Source: Roseitalea sp.
Lineage (GTDB): Bacteria > Pseudomonadota > Alphaproteobacteria > Rhizobiales > Rhizobiaceae
Length of the DNA: 64,000 bases
Direction: 5' to 3'
Assembly (NCBI GenBank): GCA_017642895.1
Contig: JAEPON010000009.1
Coordinates: forward strand, 115,604-179,603
The position numbers were made by a program, and so were the translations under genes. Positions 45,708 to 54,400 of this stretch are shown here, one piece after another (the first letter of the stretch is position 1; every line of letters starts with the position of its first letter). Below the pieces are notes generated by a model that saw only the letters and a list, made by a program, of their open reading frames with translations, was not told where the DNA came from and searched no databases.

Positions 45708-46424
45708 ATGTTGCGCGTGGACTCGTCACGTCACGTCTTCCATCCAGACTCAACCACAGAGTTCCATGTTCCAGTGGGTTCGCATCTGTGGCGAGTTGCT
45801 CATACGCGCGGCGGACGACCGTTCTATCTGCTGCTTCCCGATTTTGTCGGTGGGGAACGCATCTACTGGCCGCTTTTGGGCGATCCGTCGTGCAAGGCGC
45901 ATGTCGCTGCAATAGGACTGCCTGCCGTTGCTGACATGTCGGTGCTGGTGGAAGGACTGTCGCGCGTGGTCGACACACTCGACCATCAGCCTGTACGGCT
46001 GGTCGGAACCGGCTTCGGTGGCAGGCTGGCCCTGCATTTCGCAGCGGCTTTTCCGCGCAAGGTCAGCATGGTCATCAAGGTGCCACCTAACGCGCTTCCA
46101 GGGGGCAAATCCGCCGGAGAGATCGCAATGAGTGACCCGGCCGTGCTGCGGGATCACCTCACCGCCGGGCGAATGGCACAGTTGACGGGCTCGGATCAGC
46201 GGAACCTGCTTGCGCGTGCGGTCGCGGGGTCTTCGTCATCGGCGGAGGAGGCCCGCGTGACCAAGGCGCTCATGCTGTGCGCCGCGCTTGATGACGACAC
46301 CCCGGCCATCGAGACGAGTGTTGGGATGCATGACATGAGCGCCTCGCTTCCAGATTACCCGTCGCTTGTCGATCCGGCCGGTTTTGCTTCCGCCATCCAT
46401 CAATGCGTGGCCCATGACGCCTGA
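45708..46424 (+). CDS. Alpha/beta hydrolase-fold protein lacking the nucleophile serine
   Basis: A 238-residue alpha/beta hydrolase-like protein. The nucleophile-elbow region reads LVGTGFGGRLALHFA, so the canonical Gly-x-Ser-x-Gly has glycine in the serine position, and no clear catalytic histidine is seen near the C-terminus, although the HVPVGSHLWRVAHTR opening strand is well formed. It is probably not a hydrolase; a ligand-binding role is possible. ATG 45708 is only one base beyond AAAGG; a GTG at 45717 has better spacing and may be the true start. It is divergent from the LysR gene, hinting at a sensing or accessory role, by inference only. Confidence 0.65.
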   Translation: MLRVDSSRHVFHPDSTTEFHVPVGSHLWRVAHTRGGRPFYLLLPDFVGGERIYWPLLGDPSCKAHVAAIGLPAVADMSVLVEGLSRVVDTLDHQPVRLVGTGFGGRLALHFAAAFPRKVSMVIKVPPNALPGGKSAGEIAMSDPAVLRDHLTAGRMAQLTGSDQRNLLARAVAGSSSSAEEARVTKALMLCAALDDDTPAIETSVGMHDMSASLPDYPSLVDPAGFASAIHQCVAHDA

Positions 46425-46436
46425 AGCGGTTCGTCT

Positions 46437-47420
46437 TTAGACCGTGACGATGGCGCAACCGATCTTGGTCTTGCCCTCCACCAGGGCGTGGCAATCGGCA
46501 ATCTGGTCAAGCGGAAACTCCTGAGCGATGCGATGGATCGCATGGCCTGCTTCCAGCCAGCGGACGATATCGGATTTCGCGCGCGATCTGAGGGCATCTG
46601 AAACCGTGGGCAGCAGAACGAACTTGGCGGTCAATGACAGCATCATTGCCGGATAGGCCGGAACCCCCGGTGTTTCGTTGCCGCGAGAGGCATAGGTCGC
46701 AATCACGCCCCCGGTCCTGACGGTGCCCAGCAGAGTTTCCAGATTGCCGCCGAAATCGACATCGACGGCCCGATCCACACCGATCCCGCCTGTGAAGTCC
46801 TTGACGGCCTCAATTGTGTCGTCGTTGCGGTAGTTCACGATCAGGTCCGCGCCGGCTTGCCGGGCGACCAGCGCTTTGGCATCTGAACTGACTGTGGCGA
46901 TCACCCGTGCGCCGGCCCATTTGGCGAGCTGGATCGCATAGTTTCCGACCGCACCGGCGCCGCCCGTTACCAGAACATCCTGTCCCGCAATCGAGCCATC
47001 GGAAAACAAGCAGCAATGGGCGGTCATGGCGGGCACGCCAAGGCACGCGCCTTCACTGAACCCGGTATTGTCAGGCAGGCGGGCAATGTTGTCGAGAGGC
47101 AGGCAGACATATTGCGCCGCGGTCCCGTTCTGCCGGTAACCGCCGGCTATATTGGTCCAGACACGTCGCCCGATCCAATCCTCCGGAACACCGGTTCCCA
47201 CCGCATCGACAATGCCGGCCCCATCGCAATGCGGAATGACCGCGCCCGGCAGGCGCTGCCACTTTTTTTCGCCGCGCCTGCGGTTCGCGTCGGCTGGATT
47301 GACCCCCGATGCATGGATGCGCACCCGCAATTCGCCGTGCTGGGGTTCCGGCATCTCCCGGTCTCCGACCTGAAGAACCTCATGGGGTTGTCCGACTTCT
47401 TCGTACCATGCTGCCTTCAT
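46437..47420 (-). CDS. Zinc-independent alcohol dehydrogenase/NADPH:quinone reductase
   Basis: A 327-residue MDR protein. The N-terminal GroES-like domain (ELRVRIHASGVNPADANRRRG) and the coenzyme motif VLVTGGAGAVGNYAIQLAKW (residues about 147-166, AxxGxxG type) are well preserved; structural-zinc cysteines are absent. It starts at ATG 47420 after GGGGGT. It is divergent from the third SDR at 47597, and promoter-element copy C lies between them, so both may be controlled from the same site. It is only distantly similar to the MDR protein at 38271. Confidence 0.88.
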   Translation of the reverse strand: MKAAWYEEVGQPHEVLQVGDREMPEPQHGELRVRIHASGVNPADANRRRGEKKWQRLPGAVIPHCDGAGIVDAVGTGVPEDWIGRRVWTNIAGGYRQNGTAAQYVCLPLDNIARLPDNTGFSEGACLGVPAMTAHCCLFSDGSIAGQDVLVTGGAGAVGNYAIQLAKWAGARVIATVSSDAKALVARQAGADLIVNYRNDDTIEAVKDFTGGIGVDRAVDVDFGGNLETLLGTVRTGGVIATYASRGNETPGVPAYPAMMLSLTAKFVLLPTVSDALRSRAKSDIVRWLEAGHAIHRIAQEFPLDQIADCHALVEGKTKIGCAIVTV

Positions 47421-47503
47421 AGTGACCCCCGATCCCGGTTGCTGCTTGGCTGACCGATTGCACCTGGAAACAACGTAAGGCCATAGCCTGCAGCAGACAT
47501 CAT

Positions 47504-47545
47504 CATCGGATTCATGAATGGCGGCATGACACTCTCCAAATTGCC
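47504..47545 (+). promoter_or_regulatory. Copy C of the shared bipartite promoter element (between MDR and SDR genes)
   Basis: TCGGATTCATGAATGGCGGCAT is followed by 12 bases and ATTGCC. The central ATTCATGAAT is a perfect ten-base palindrome. It ends 51 bases before the SDR start at 47597 and 83 bases from the divergent MDR start. Confidence 0.65.
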
Positions 47546-47596
47546 CGGGCCGACCAACGTGTGAAACAAGCCGGCAACCAAGATGAAAGGAACGCG

Positions 47597-48412
47597 ATGA
47601 CAGGGCGTGTTGCAGGCAAAGTTGCTCTTGTGATGGGTGCGGGGTCGATCGGCCCTGGCTGGGGCAACGGCAAGGCGATCGCCGTTCGGCTGGCGCAGGA
47701 GGGTGCCAGGGTCTTTGCCGTCGACCAAAACAGCGACGCTGCCGCCGAGACCAGGGCACTGATCGAGGCCGACGGTGGTGAATGCATTGCTCACCGGGCC
47801 GACGCGACCGTCGCCGAGCAGGTTCGAGGCGCAGTCGACGCCTGCATGGACTCGCTCGGCGCCATCGACATCCTGGTCAACAATATCGGCATAGGCGAAG
47901 CGGGCGGCGTCGTCGAAACGTCCGAAGAGAGCTGGGATCGGGTGTTCGAGGTGAACCTGAAAACCATGTTTCTCGCCTGCAAGTTCGCCGTGCCCCAAAT
48001 GCAGTCTCAAGGCGGCGGATCGATCGTCAACATTTCGTCGCTGGCGAGTATTCGTTGGGGCGGCAAGAAACTGCTGTCCTATGCGGCGTCCAAGGCCGGC
48101 ATGAACCAGATGACCCGTGTCATGGCCGTCGAGCATGCCCCCGACAAGATTCGCGTCAACGTCATCCTGCCCGGGCTCATCGCAACGCCGATGGGCCTGT
48201 CGGCACCCGGGGTGACTTCAGGACTGGCTCACGAGGCACTGGAGGAAGGCGATCCGCAAACATCGTTCGTGCCGATCGGGCATCTCGGCAGCGCCTGGGA
48301 TGTCGCCAATGCGGCGCTCTACCTTGCGTCCGACGAAGCCCGTTACGTGACCGGCATTGAGTTGCTCGTCGATGGCGGGTTGGCCACGACGCTGGTCGCG
48401 CGGGCGGACTGA
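47597..48412 (+). CDS. Short-chain dehydrogenase/reductase (third of the trio)
   Basis: A 271-residue classical SDR. The cofactor loop MGAGSIGPGWGNGKA, the aspartate of FAVDQN (NAD preference), NISSLAS and YAASK are visible, and NIGIGEAGGVVETS matches the equivalent stretch of the second SDR. GAAAGGAACGCG precedes ATG 47597. It is separated from the tandem pair by the TRAP and LysR genes, so it sits in a second operon with the flavodoxin-fold reductase (48463) and the NTF2-like gene (49132). Confidence 0.9.
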   Translation: MTGRVAGKVALVMGAGSIGPGWGNGKAIAVRLAQEGARVFAVDQNSDAAAETRALIEADGGECIAHRADATVAEQVRGAVDACMDSLGAIDILVNNIGIGEAGGVVETSEESWDRVFEVNLKTMFLACKFAVPQMQSQGGGSIVNISSLASIRWGGKKLLSYAASKAGMNQMTRVMAVEHAPDKIRVNVILPGLIATPMGLSAPGVTSGLAHEALEEGDPQTSFVPIGHLGSAWDVANAALYLASDEARYVTGIELLVDGGLATTLVARAD

Positions 48413-48462
48413 TCGACCGGCAACTCAGATCACGAACGCACAACGCATTCAGGACAACCGAC

Positions 48463-49116
48463 ATGAACGTGCTCATTGTCTACGCCCACCCCGAGCCCGC
48501 CTCGATGAATGGCGCGTTGAAAGACTGTGCCGTCGAAACCCTTGAGGCGGACGGGCATCACGTCGAGGTATCGGACCTGCACGCGATGAAGTTCGAGGCT
48601 GTCGCGACAGCGGATGATTTTCAGGTGGTGCAGAACGAGAGTTTCTTCAAATACCAGGTCGAACAGGCAAAAACGCACACCAACCAAACCGGTTACTGTG
48701 CCGAAATCGAAGCCGAGCATCGCAAGCTCGACAAGGCTGATCTTCTCGTCTTCCAGTTTCCGCTCTGGTGGTTTTCCGTCCCGGCGATCCTGAAGGGCTG
48801 GGTCGATCGGGTGTTTGCGGCGGGATATTGCTATGGCGGCGGAAAGATATTCGAAACCGGTGGTTTTGCGGGCAAGAAGGCGATGCTCAGCCTGACGACC
48901 GGTGGATTGCCGGACCGGTTCACGAAGGACGCGCTCTACGGCGATATCCACGACATCGTTCGTCACATCGAATATGGCATGCTGGCGTTTACCGGCTTCA
49001 CCGTTCTGCCGCCCTTTGTCGTCCATGGCCCCGCAAAGATCGGTCAGGACGAGCGGGAGCGACATCTGCGGGCCTACGCCGCCCAGCTTCGCGCCATCGG
49101 CGCAAATCATTCCTGA
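48463..49116 (+). CDS. Flavodoxin-fold NAD(P)H:quinone/azo reductase family protein
   Basis: A 217-residue protein of the NQO1/MdaB type. It begins MNVLIVYAHPEPASMNGALKD, where the loop binds FMN/FAD phosphate, and has QFPLWWFSVPAILKGWVDRVF (flavin isoalloxazine contact) and TTGGLPDRF. It performs two-electron reduction of quinones or related electrophiles with NAD(P)H. Its ribosome site is CAGGACAAC. Position between an SDR and an NTF2-like protein suggests reduction of a pathway intermediate, or protection against quinones; not resolvable. Confidence 0.9.
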   Translation: MNVLIVYAHPEPASMNGALKDCAVETLEADGHHVEVSDLHAMKFEAVATADDFQVVQNESFFKYQVEQAKTHTNQTGYCAEIEAEHRKLDKADLLVFQFPLWWFSVPAILKGWVDRVFAAGYCYGGGKIFETGGFAGKKAMLSLTTGGLPDRFTKDALYGDIHDIVRHIEYGMLAFTGFTVLPPFVVHGPAKIGQDERERHLRAYAAQLRAIGANHS

Positions 49117-49131
49117 CCTGTGGAGAGCGCG

Positions 49132-49545
49132 ATGGGTTCGCATCTTTCGTTTCTGGAGGGATTGTTCGACGCCTTCGAGCGCAAGGACATCCATGCCGTG
49201 CTCGACGGCCTGCACCCGGACGTCGATGTCATTCAGGTGGAATCGCTTCCCTATGGCGGTGTCTATCGCGGTCATGACGGCTTCAAGCGGCTTCTTGGCG
49301 ATCTCGACGCAGCCTGGCAGGTCTTCGATGTCAAGCCGTTCGAATATCTCGACGCGGGGGAGAAGATCGTGGTGCGCATGACATGCAAGGCCACCGCGCG
49401 CGCCTCTGGCCGCGATATCGAAACCGAGATGCAGGAAGTGTTCTCCTTCCGCAATGGGAAGGTCTCCGAGATCAAGGTCTTTTACTGGGACACCGCAAAG
49501 GTGCGCGATGTGCTGGCAGCCGAGAGCCATTTTCGCGATAGCTGA
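49132..49545 (+). CDS. NTF2-like family protein (SnoaL/ketosteroid isomerase-like)
   Basis: A 137-residue cone-shaped alpha+beta fold protein. The pattern HLSFLEGLFDAFERKDIHAVLDGLHPDVD (helices, first strand) and GVYRGHDGFKRLLGDL is typical of nuclear transport factor 2-like proteins, followed by four strands ending in GKVSEIKVFYWD. Members act as isomerases, dehydratases or ligand binders; no catalytic assignment is made. ATG 49132 follows GGAG; a GTG at 49120 would add four residues. Confidence 0.8.
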   Translation: MGSHLSFLEGLFDAFERKDIHAVLDGLHPDVDVIQVESLPYGGVYRGHDGFKRLLGDLDAAWQVFDVKPFEYLDAGEKIVVRMTCKATARASGRDIETEMQEVFSFRNGKVSEIKVFYWDTAKVRDVLAAESHFRDS

Positions 49546-49576
49546 ATCACCCAAGCGGCTCTCGGTTTTGTCTGTC

Positions 49577-49621
49577 GCGCTTTCGAACCGCGAAACCGGT
49601 TCCCACTTTCGCTGAAAGCGC
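49577..49621. repeat. Palindromic dispersed intergenic repeat of the rhizobial type
   Basis: Perfect eight-base arms GCGCTTTC and GAAAGCGC enclose 29 bases that contain AACCG-CGAAA-CCGGTT. The arrangement and the inner AACCGGTTCCCACTTTCGC-like sequence resemble abundant short palindromic repeats of Hyphomicrobiales genomes. It lies right after the NTF2-like gene and 17 bases before promoter-element copy D, and might work as a transcription boundary. Confidence 0.55.
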
Positions 49622-49637
49622 TCCGGGCGCCGGACGT

Positions 49638-49679
49638 TATCGGATTTGTGAATGGTGGCATCGGAAGCGGCAGATTGCC
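49638..49679 (+). promoter_or_regulatory. Copy D of the shared bipartite promoter element (upstream of the ligase operon)
   Basis: TATCGGATTTGTGAATGG followed by TGGCAT, 12 bases and ATTGCC. It agrees with copies A to C in spacing and in the TGAATG core. It ends 66 bases before the ligase start at 49746. Confidence 0.65.
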
Positions 49680-49745
49680 TGCATTCAAACCACATGGGAA
49701 GTCTGAACGCTCAAACGACAGATGCCGTCTTCGGGGAGGATTTCT

Positions 49746-51359
49746 ATGGTTGCGTTGAACGAAAGCTGGCCTCCGGCGCAGGAACGTACCCTGGGCGGCG
49801 CATTGAAGAAGCAGGCCGACGCGCAGCCTGAAAAGATCGCGTTGCGGTTTCAGGACGAGAGCTGGACTTATCGTGCCTTGAACGCGTGGGCTGACCGCGT
49901 CGCCACGGGGCTTCTCGATCTCGGGCTGACCAAGGGCGACAAGGCGGCGATCATGCTGCCCAACGATCCTGTCTTCGTCGCGCTCATGTTCGGCTGCGGA
50001 CGATCGGGCGTGGTCGAGGTCCCCATCAATGTGGCCTATAAAGGCCAGATCCTGACGCATCTTCTGACCAATTCGGGCGCCAGGGCGGCGATCATGGCGC
50101 GCGAATTCCTGCCGCGCCTCGCCGACATCGCCGCCGACCTGCCTGAACTTGAAACCGTGGTCGTCTGGCCGGACATCGATGGAAGCGAGCCCGCTCTGCC
50201 GTTCAAAACCATGGCCTTCACCGATCTCGACGTGGATCGCGGCCCGTGTCCCGACCAGGGCGTTCAGCCGCACGACCCTCTCGGCATCATGTACACCTCG
50301 GGAACCACAGGCCCGTCAAAGGGCGCGGTCTTCAGCAACAATTATCTGTGGTGGCATGGCGATCGCGCGCGCACGTTGCGCGGCGTCACCGGCGACGATG
50401 TCCTCTACACCTGCCTGCCGATGTTTCACGCCAACGCCCAGGGCATCACGGTGATGCCCTCCGTGCTGGCCGGAGCGACGGCGGTTGTCGACGACAAGTT
50501 CACCGCGTCCGGCTTCTGGGACCGCATGCGCCACTACGGCACGACGCAGTTCAACTATATCGGCGGCATCATTCCGATCCTGATGAAGCAGCCGGCCTCG
50601 CCGTCGGACCGCGAGCACTCGGTGCGCATGGCGCTGGGAGCTGCGGCCCCCAAGGACCAATGGACAGAGTTCGAAGAACGCTTCGGCGTCGAACTGTTCG
50701 AGGTCTACGGCCAGAGCGAAGACGGCGTCGCCACGGCGAACACGCCGGGAGACATGAAGATCGGTTCCATCGGCAAGCCGATCTGGGGGTTTGAGATGCG
50801 TGTCGTCGATGATGACGATCAGCCCGTGCCCGATGGCACGATCGGCGAGTTCGTCGTTCGTCCGCAATTCCCCGACATCATGATGCAGGAATATTATCGC
50901 ATGCCGGAGGCGACGCTCGCCGCGTTCCGCAACCTGTGGTTCCATACGGGCGACTACGGCTCGCGCGACGCGGACGGCTTCTACTATTTTCACGATCGCA
51001 AGAAGGACGCGATCCGGCGTCGCGGCGAAAACATCTCCGCCTTCGAGGTTGAACAGGTCATCAATCAGCATCCTGCCGTCCTGGAGACGGCGGCTTACGC
51101 CGTTCCGTCGGATGTGGGCGAGGACGAGGTGATGGTCGCGCTGATCCTCAAGGATGGCGAGACGCTGAACGAAATCGAACTGATGAAGTTCTGTGAAAAG
51201 CACATGCCCTATTTCGCCGTGCCGCGTTACGTCGACGTGCGAACGGAGTTTCCGAAGACACCGACGTTCCGTGTCGAAAAGTACAAGCTGCGCGCCGAAG
51301 GCGTGACACCTTCGTCGTGGGACCGCGAGGCCGCGGGCTACACCGTCAGCCGCACCTGA
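49746..51359 (+). CDS. AMP-binding acyl-CoA ligase (CaiC-like)
   Basis: A 537-residue ANL-superfamily ligase. The P-loop MYTSGTTGPSKGAVF (near 182-196), the FHANAQ segment, VYGQSEDGVAT, FHTGDYG and the C-terminal DRKKDAIRRRGENIS hinge region are all present. It activates a carboxylic acid as acyl-adenylate and then acyl-CoA. The closest general type is crotonobetaine/carnitine-CoA ligase, but that is a broad family and the real acid is unknown. GGGGAGGATTTCT precedes ATG 49746. Likely the entry point of the CoA-dependent branch with the acyl-CoA dehydrogenase and BKACE. Confidence 0.9.
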   Translation: MVALNESWPPAQERTLGGALKKQADAQPEKIALRFQDESWTYRALNAWADRVATGLLDLGLTKGDKAAIMLPNDPVFVALMFGCGRSGVVEVPINVAYKGQILTHLLTNSGARAAIMAREFLPRLADIAADLPELETVVVWPDIDGSEPALPFKTMAFTDLDVDRGPCPDQGVQPHDPLGIMYTSGTTGPSKGAVFSNNYLWWHGDRARTLRGVTGDDVLYTCLPMFHANAQGITVMPSVLAGATAVVDDKFTASGFWDRMRHYGTTQFNYIGGIIPILMKQPASPSDREHSVRMALGAAAPKDQWTEFEERFGVELFEVYGQSEDGVATANTPGDMKIGSIGKPIWGFEMRVVDDDDQPVPDGTIGEFVVRPQFPDIMMQEYYRMPEATLAAFRNLWFHTGDYGSRDADGFYYFHDRKKDAIRRRGENISAFEVEQVINQHPAVLETAAYAVPSDVGEDEVMVALILKDGETLNEIELMKFCEKHMPYFAVPRYVDVRTEFPKTPTFRVEKYKLRAEGVTPSSWDREAAGYTVSRT

Positions 51360-51402
51360 ACGGTTCCGGATTGCCCCTGAAACGGCGGCCGTGGAGATCC
51401 AA

Positions 51403-54400
51403 ATGACCCTGCATCCGACCGATCTGAACGACAAGTATGATGTCACGAAGGATCGTGTGTTCATCACCGGTACGCAGGCCATTGTCCGTCTGTGCCTCAT
51501 GCAGGCGGAAAGAGACCGCGCGGCGGGCCTGAACACGGCTGGCTATGTGACCGGCTATCGCGGCTCGCCGCTTGGCGGACTTGACCAGCAGTTTCCGCGC
51601 GCGCGCAGGCAGTTGGACGCCGCCAACGTCGTCTTCGAGCCGGCGTTGAACGAAGATCTGGCGGCGACGGCGATCTGGGGCGCCCAGCAGGCCGAGATGC
51701 GCGGTGAGGGCGCCTATGACGGCGTCTTTTCCATCTGGTACGGCAAAGGTCCCGGCGTCGACCGTTCGGGCGATGTGTTGCGCCATGCGAACCTTGCGGG
51801 CACGTCCAGGCATGGCGGCGTGCTGGTCATGATGGGCGACGACCACACCTGCGAGAGTTCGACGACCTCCCACCAGAGCGAGTACGCGCTGGTGGATGCG
51901 ATGATCCCGATCCTCAATCCTGCCAATGTAGGCGAGGTCATGGAATACGGGCTCCATGGTTGGGCACTGTCGCGGTATGCCGGTGTGTGGTGCGGGCTGA
52001 AATGCGTCAAGGATACCATTGAGTCGACAGCCTCGATCGATGCCGCGCCAAACCGGTTCGCGTCGGTTCTGCCTGCCGATCACACCCTGCCGGAAGATGG
52101 TTTGAACATTCGCACCGGCGATACGCCGCAGATCCAGGAAGCACGCCTCCACCAGCACAAGATTGCCGCTGCGCAAGCGTTTGCACGAGCCAATGGAATC
52201 GATCGCGTTGCGTTTGGTGATACCGCCACCGCCCAGATCGGTATCGTGAGCACCGGCAAATCCTACATGGATGTGCTTCAGGCGCTGTTCGAATTGGGGA
52301 TCGATGAGGCACGGGCGCGCGACCTCGGCCTGGCCGTCTACAAAGTCGGGATGAGCTGGCCGCTGGAACCGCAGGGCATCGCAGCCTTCGCGGCAGGTCT
52401 GGATCACATAATCGTTGTCGAAGAAAAGCGCGGCTTGATCGAGGATCAGTTGCGGGCGCAACTCTATGGCGAACCGCACGCGCCGTCGATCATCGGCAAG
52501 AAGGACGAGGCGGGGAACACGCTGTTTCAGGCCGAAGCGGCCCTGAACCCGATGCAGATCGCGGTGGCGATCGGCAAACGCGTCGCAAAGCATGCGGCGG
52601 ATCGTGAGTTGTCCGCACGCAGCGAGCGTCTGTCGGCTATGCTCGCCGAAGAGCGGGAGGAACTCGGGGTCGAGCGCAAGCCCTATTTCTGCGCCGGTTG
52701 TCCGCACAATTCCTCGACCGTTCTGCCGGACGGCGCGCGGGGCTATGCCGGGATCGGCTGCCATTGGATGGCCCAGTTCATGGACCGCGAGGTCGATGGC
52801 TACACGCATATGGGCGGCGAAGGCGCCAACTGGATCGGCGAATCCAAATTCTCGAAGCGCTCGCATGTGTTTCAAAATCTGGGCGACGGAACCTACAACC
52901 ACTCAGGCCTGATGGCGCTGCGCGCGGCGGTCGGCTCCAGGACCAACATCACGTTCAAGATCCTTTACAATGATGCGGTCGCAATGACCGGCGGCCAGAC
53001 CCATGACGGCGGCATGACCGTCCGGGATATCGCTGCCGAAGTCGTCGCTGCGGGTGCCACAAAGCTGGCATTGGTCAGCGAGGACCCCGACCGGCACAGT
53101 CTTGGAGACTATCCGAAGGGCACGACGCTTTCGCATCGCGATGATGTTCTGGACGTCCAGGAGGAGCTCGCAGCGATCCCTGGCGTCACGGTCATGCTCT
53201 ACGACCAGACCTGTGCGGCGGAAAAACGCCGGCGTCGCAAACGCGGCAAGATAGAGGATCCGGCCAAGCGGTTGTTCATCAATGAGGCGGTGTGCGAGGG
53301 CTGCGGCGATTGCGGCGTGCAGTCCAATTGCGTGGCGCTTGTTCCGGTGGAAACCGAGTTCGGCCGCAAGCGCCAGATCGACCAATCGTCCTGCAACAAG
53401 GATTATTCCTGCGTGAAGGGCTTTTGTCCCAGCTTCGTTTCCATCGAGGGCGGACAGTTGCGCAAACCCGAGGCTGCCGACCTGGCGGTTCCAACGCTGC
53501 CGGAGCCCGGAAGCAAGGTCGCACTGGATGATCCTTACGCCATCATCCTGGCCGGCGTCGGCGGCACCGGAGTTGTCACCATCGGCGCGCTTTTGGGCAT
53601 GGCCGCGCATCTGGAAGGGCGCGGATGCGGCATCATCGACATGGCCGGCCTGGCGCAAAAGGGCGGTGCGGTCACCTCGCACATCAAGCTGGCCGCAAAC
53701 CCCGAGGATATCGGCGCCATTCGCATCGCCCCGGGCGGTGCCGATCTGGTGCTCGGCTGTGATGTCCTGGTCAGTGCCGGCGAGCCGCTTCTGCGGCTTG
53801 TCGACAAATCCCGCAGCCGGATCGTCGCCAACACAAACGAGATCATGACCGGCGATTTCGCGCGTGACCCCGATTTCCGGTTGCCGACCGATCTCATGGG
53901 GCGCCGGCTCAAAAAGGCCGTCGAACCTGATGCGGCCCACTTCGTGAACGCGACGAAACTGGCCGAAGCGCTGCTTGGCGATGCCATCGGCGGCAACCTG
54001 TTCACCCTCGGCGCGGCCTATCAGCTTGGGCTGATCCCGCTCGGCGAGGCGGCGATCCTCAAAGCGATCGAACTGAACGGCGTTGCCGTGCCGTTCAACA
54101 CCAATGCCTTCCAACTCGGACGCTGGTGGGTGCATGACCGCGCGGCGGTCGAAGCGCTCTTGCCCCAGAGCGAAGCCGCCAAACCGGTGGCGGAACAGTC
54201 CCTGCAGGAGCTGATCGATCGGCGCGCGGGCGTGCTCACCGATTATCAGAACGCCGCTTATGCCGAACGCTATATGAGAACCGTCGAGAAGATCCGGCAG
54301 GTGGACGGAGACGGGCCGCTCTCGGTGGCGGTGGCCAAATATCTCTTCAAGCTGATGGCCTACAAGGACGAATATGAGGTGGCCCGGCTTTACACGGACG

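Noticed and set aside
37073..51359. Assignment of the cluster to carnitine degradation (BKACE plus CaiC-like ligase)
   Set aside because: Both families are broad, and carnitine dehydrogenase, thioesterase and betaine genes are absent, so the sequence does not support it.
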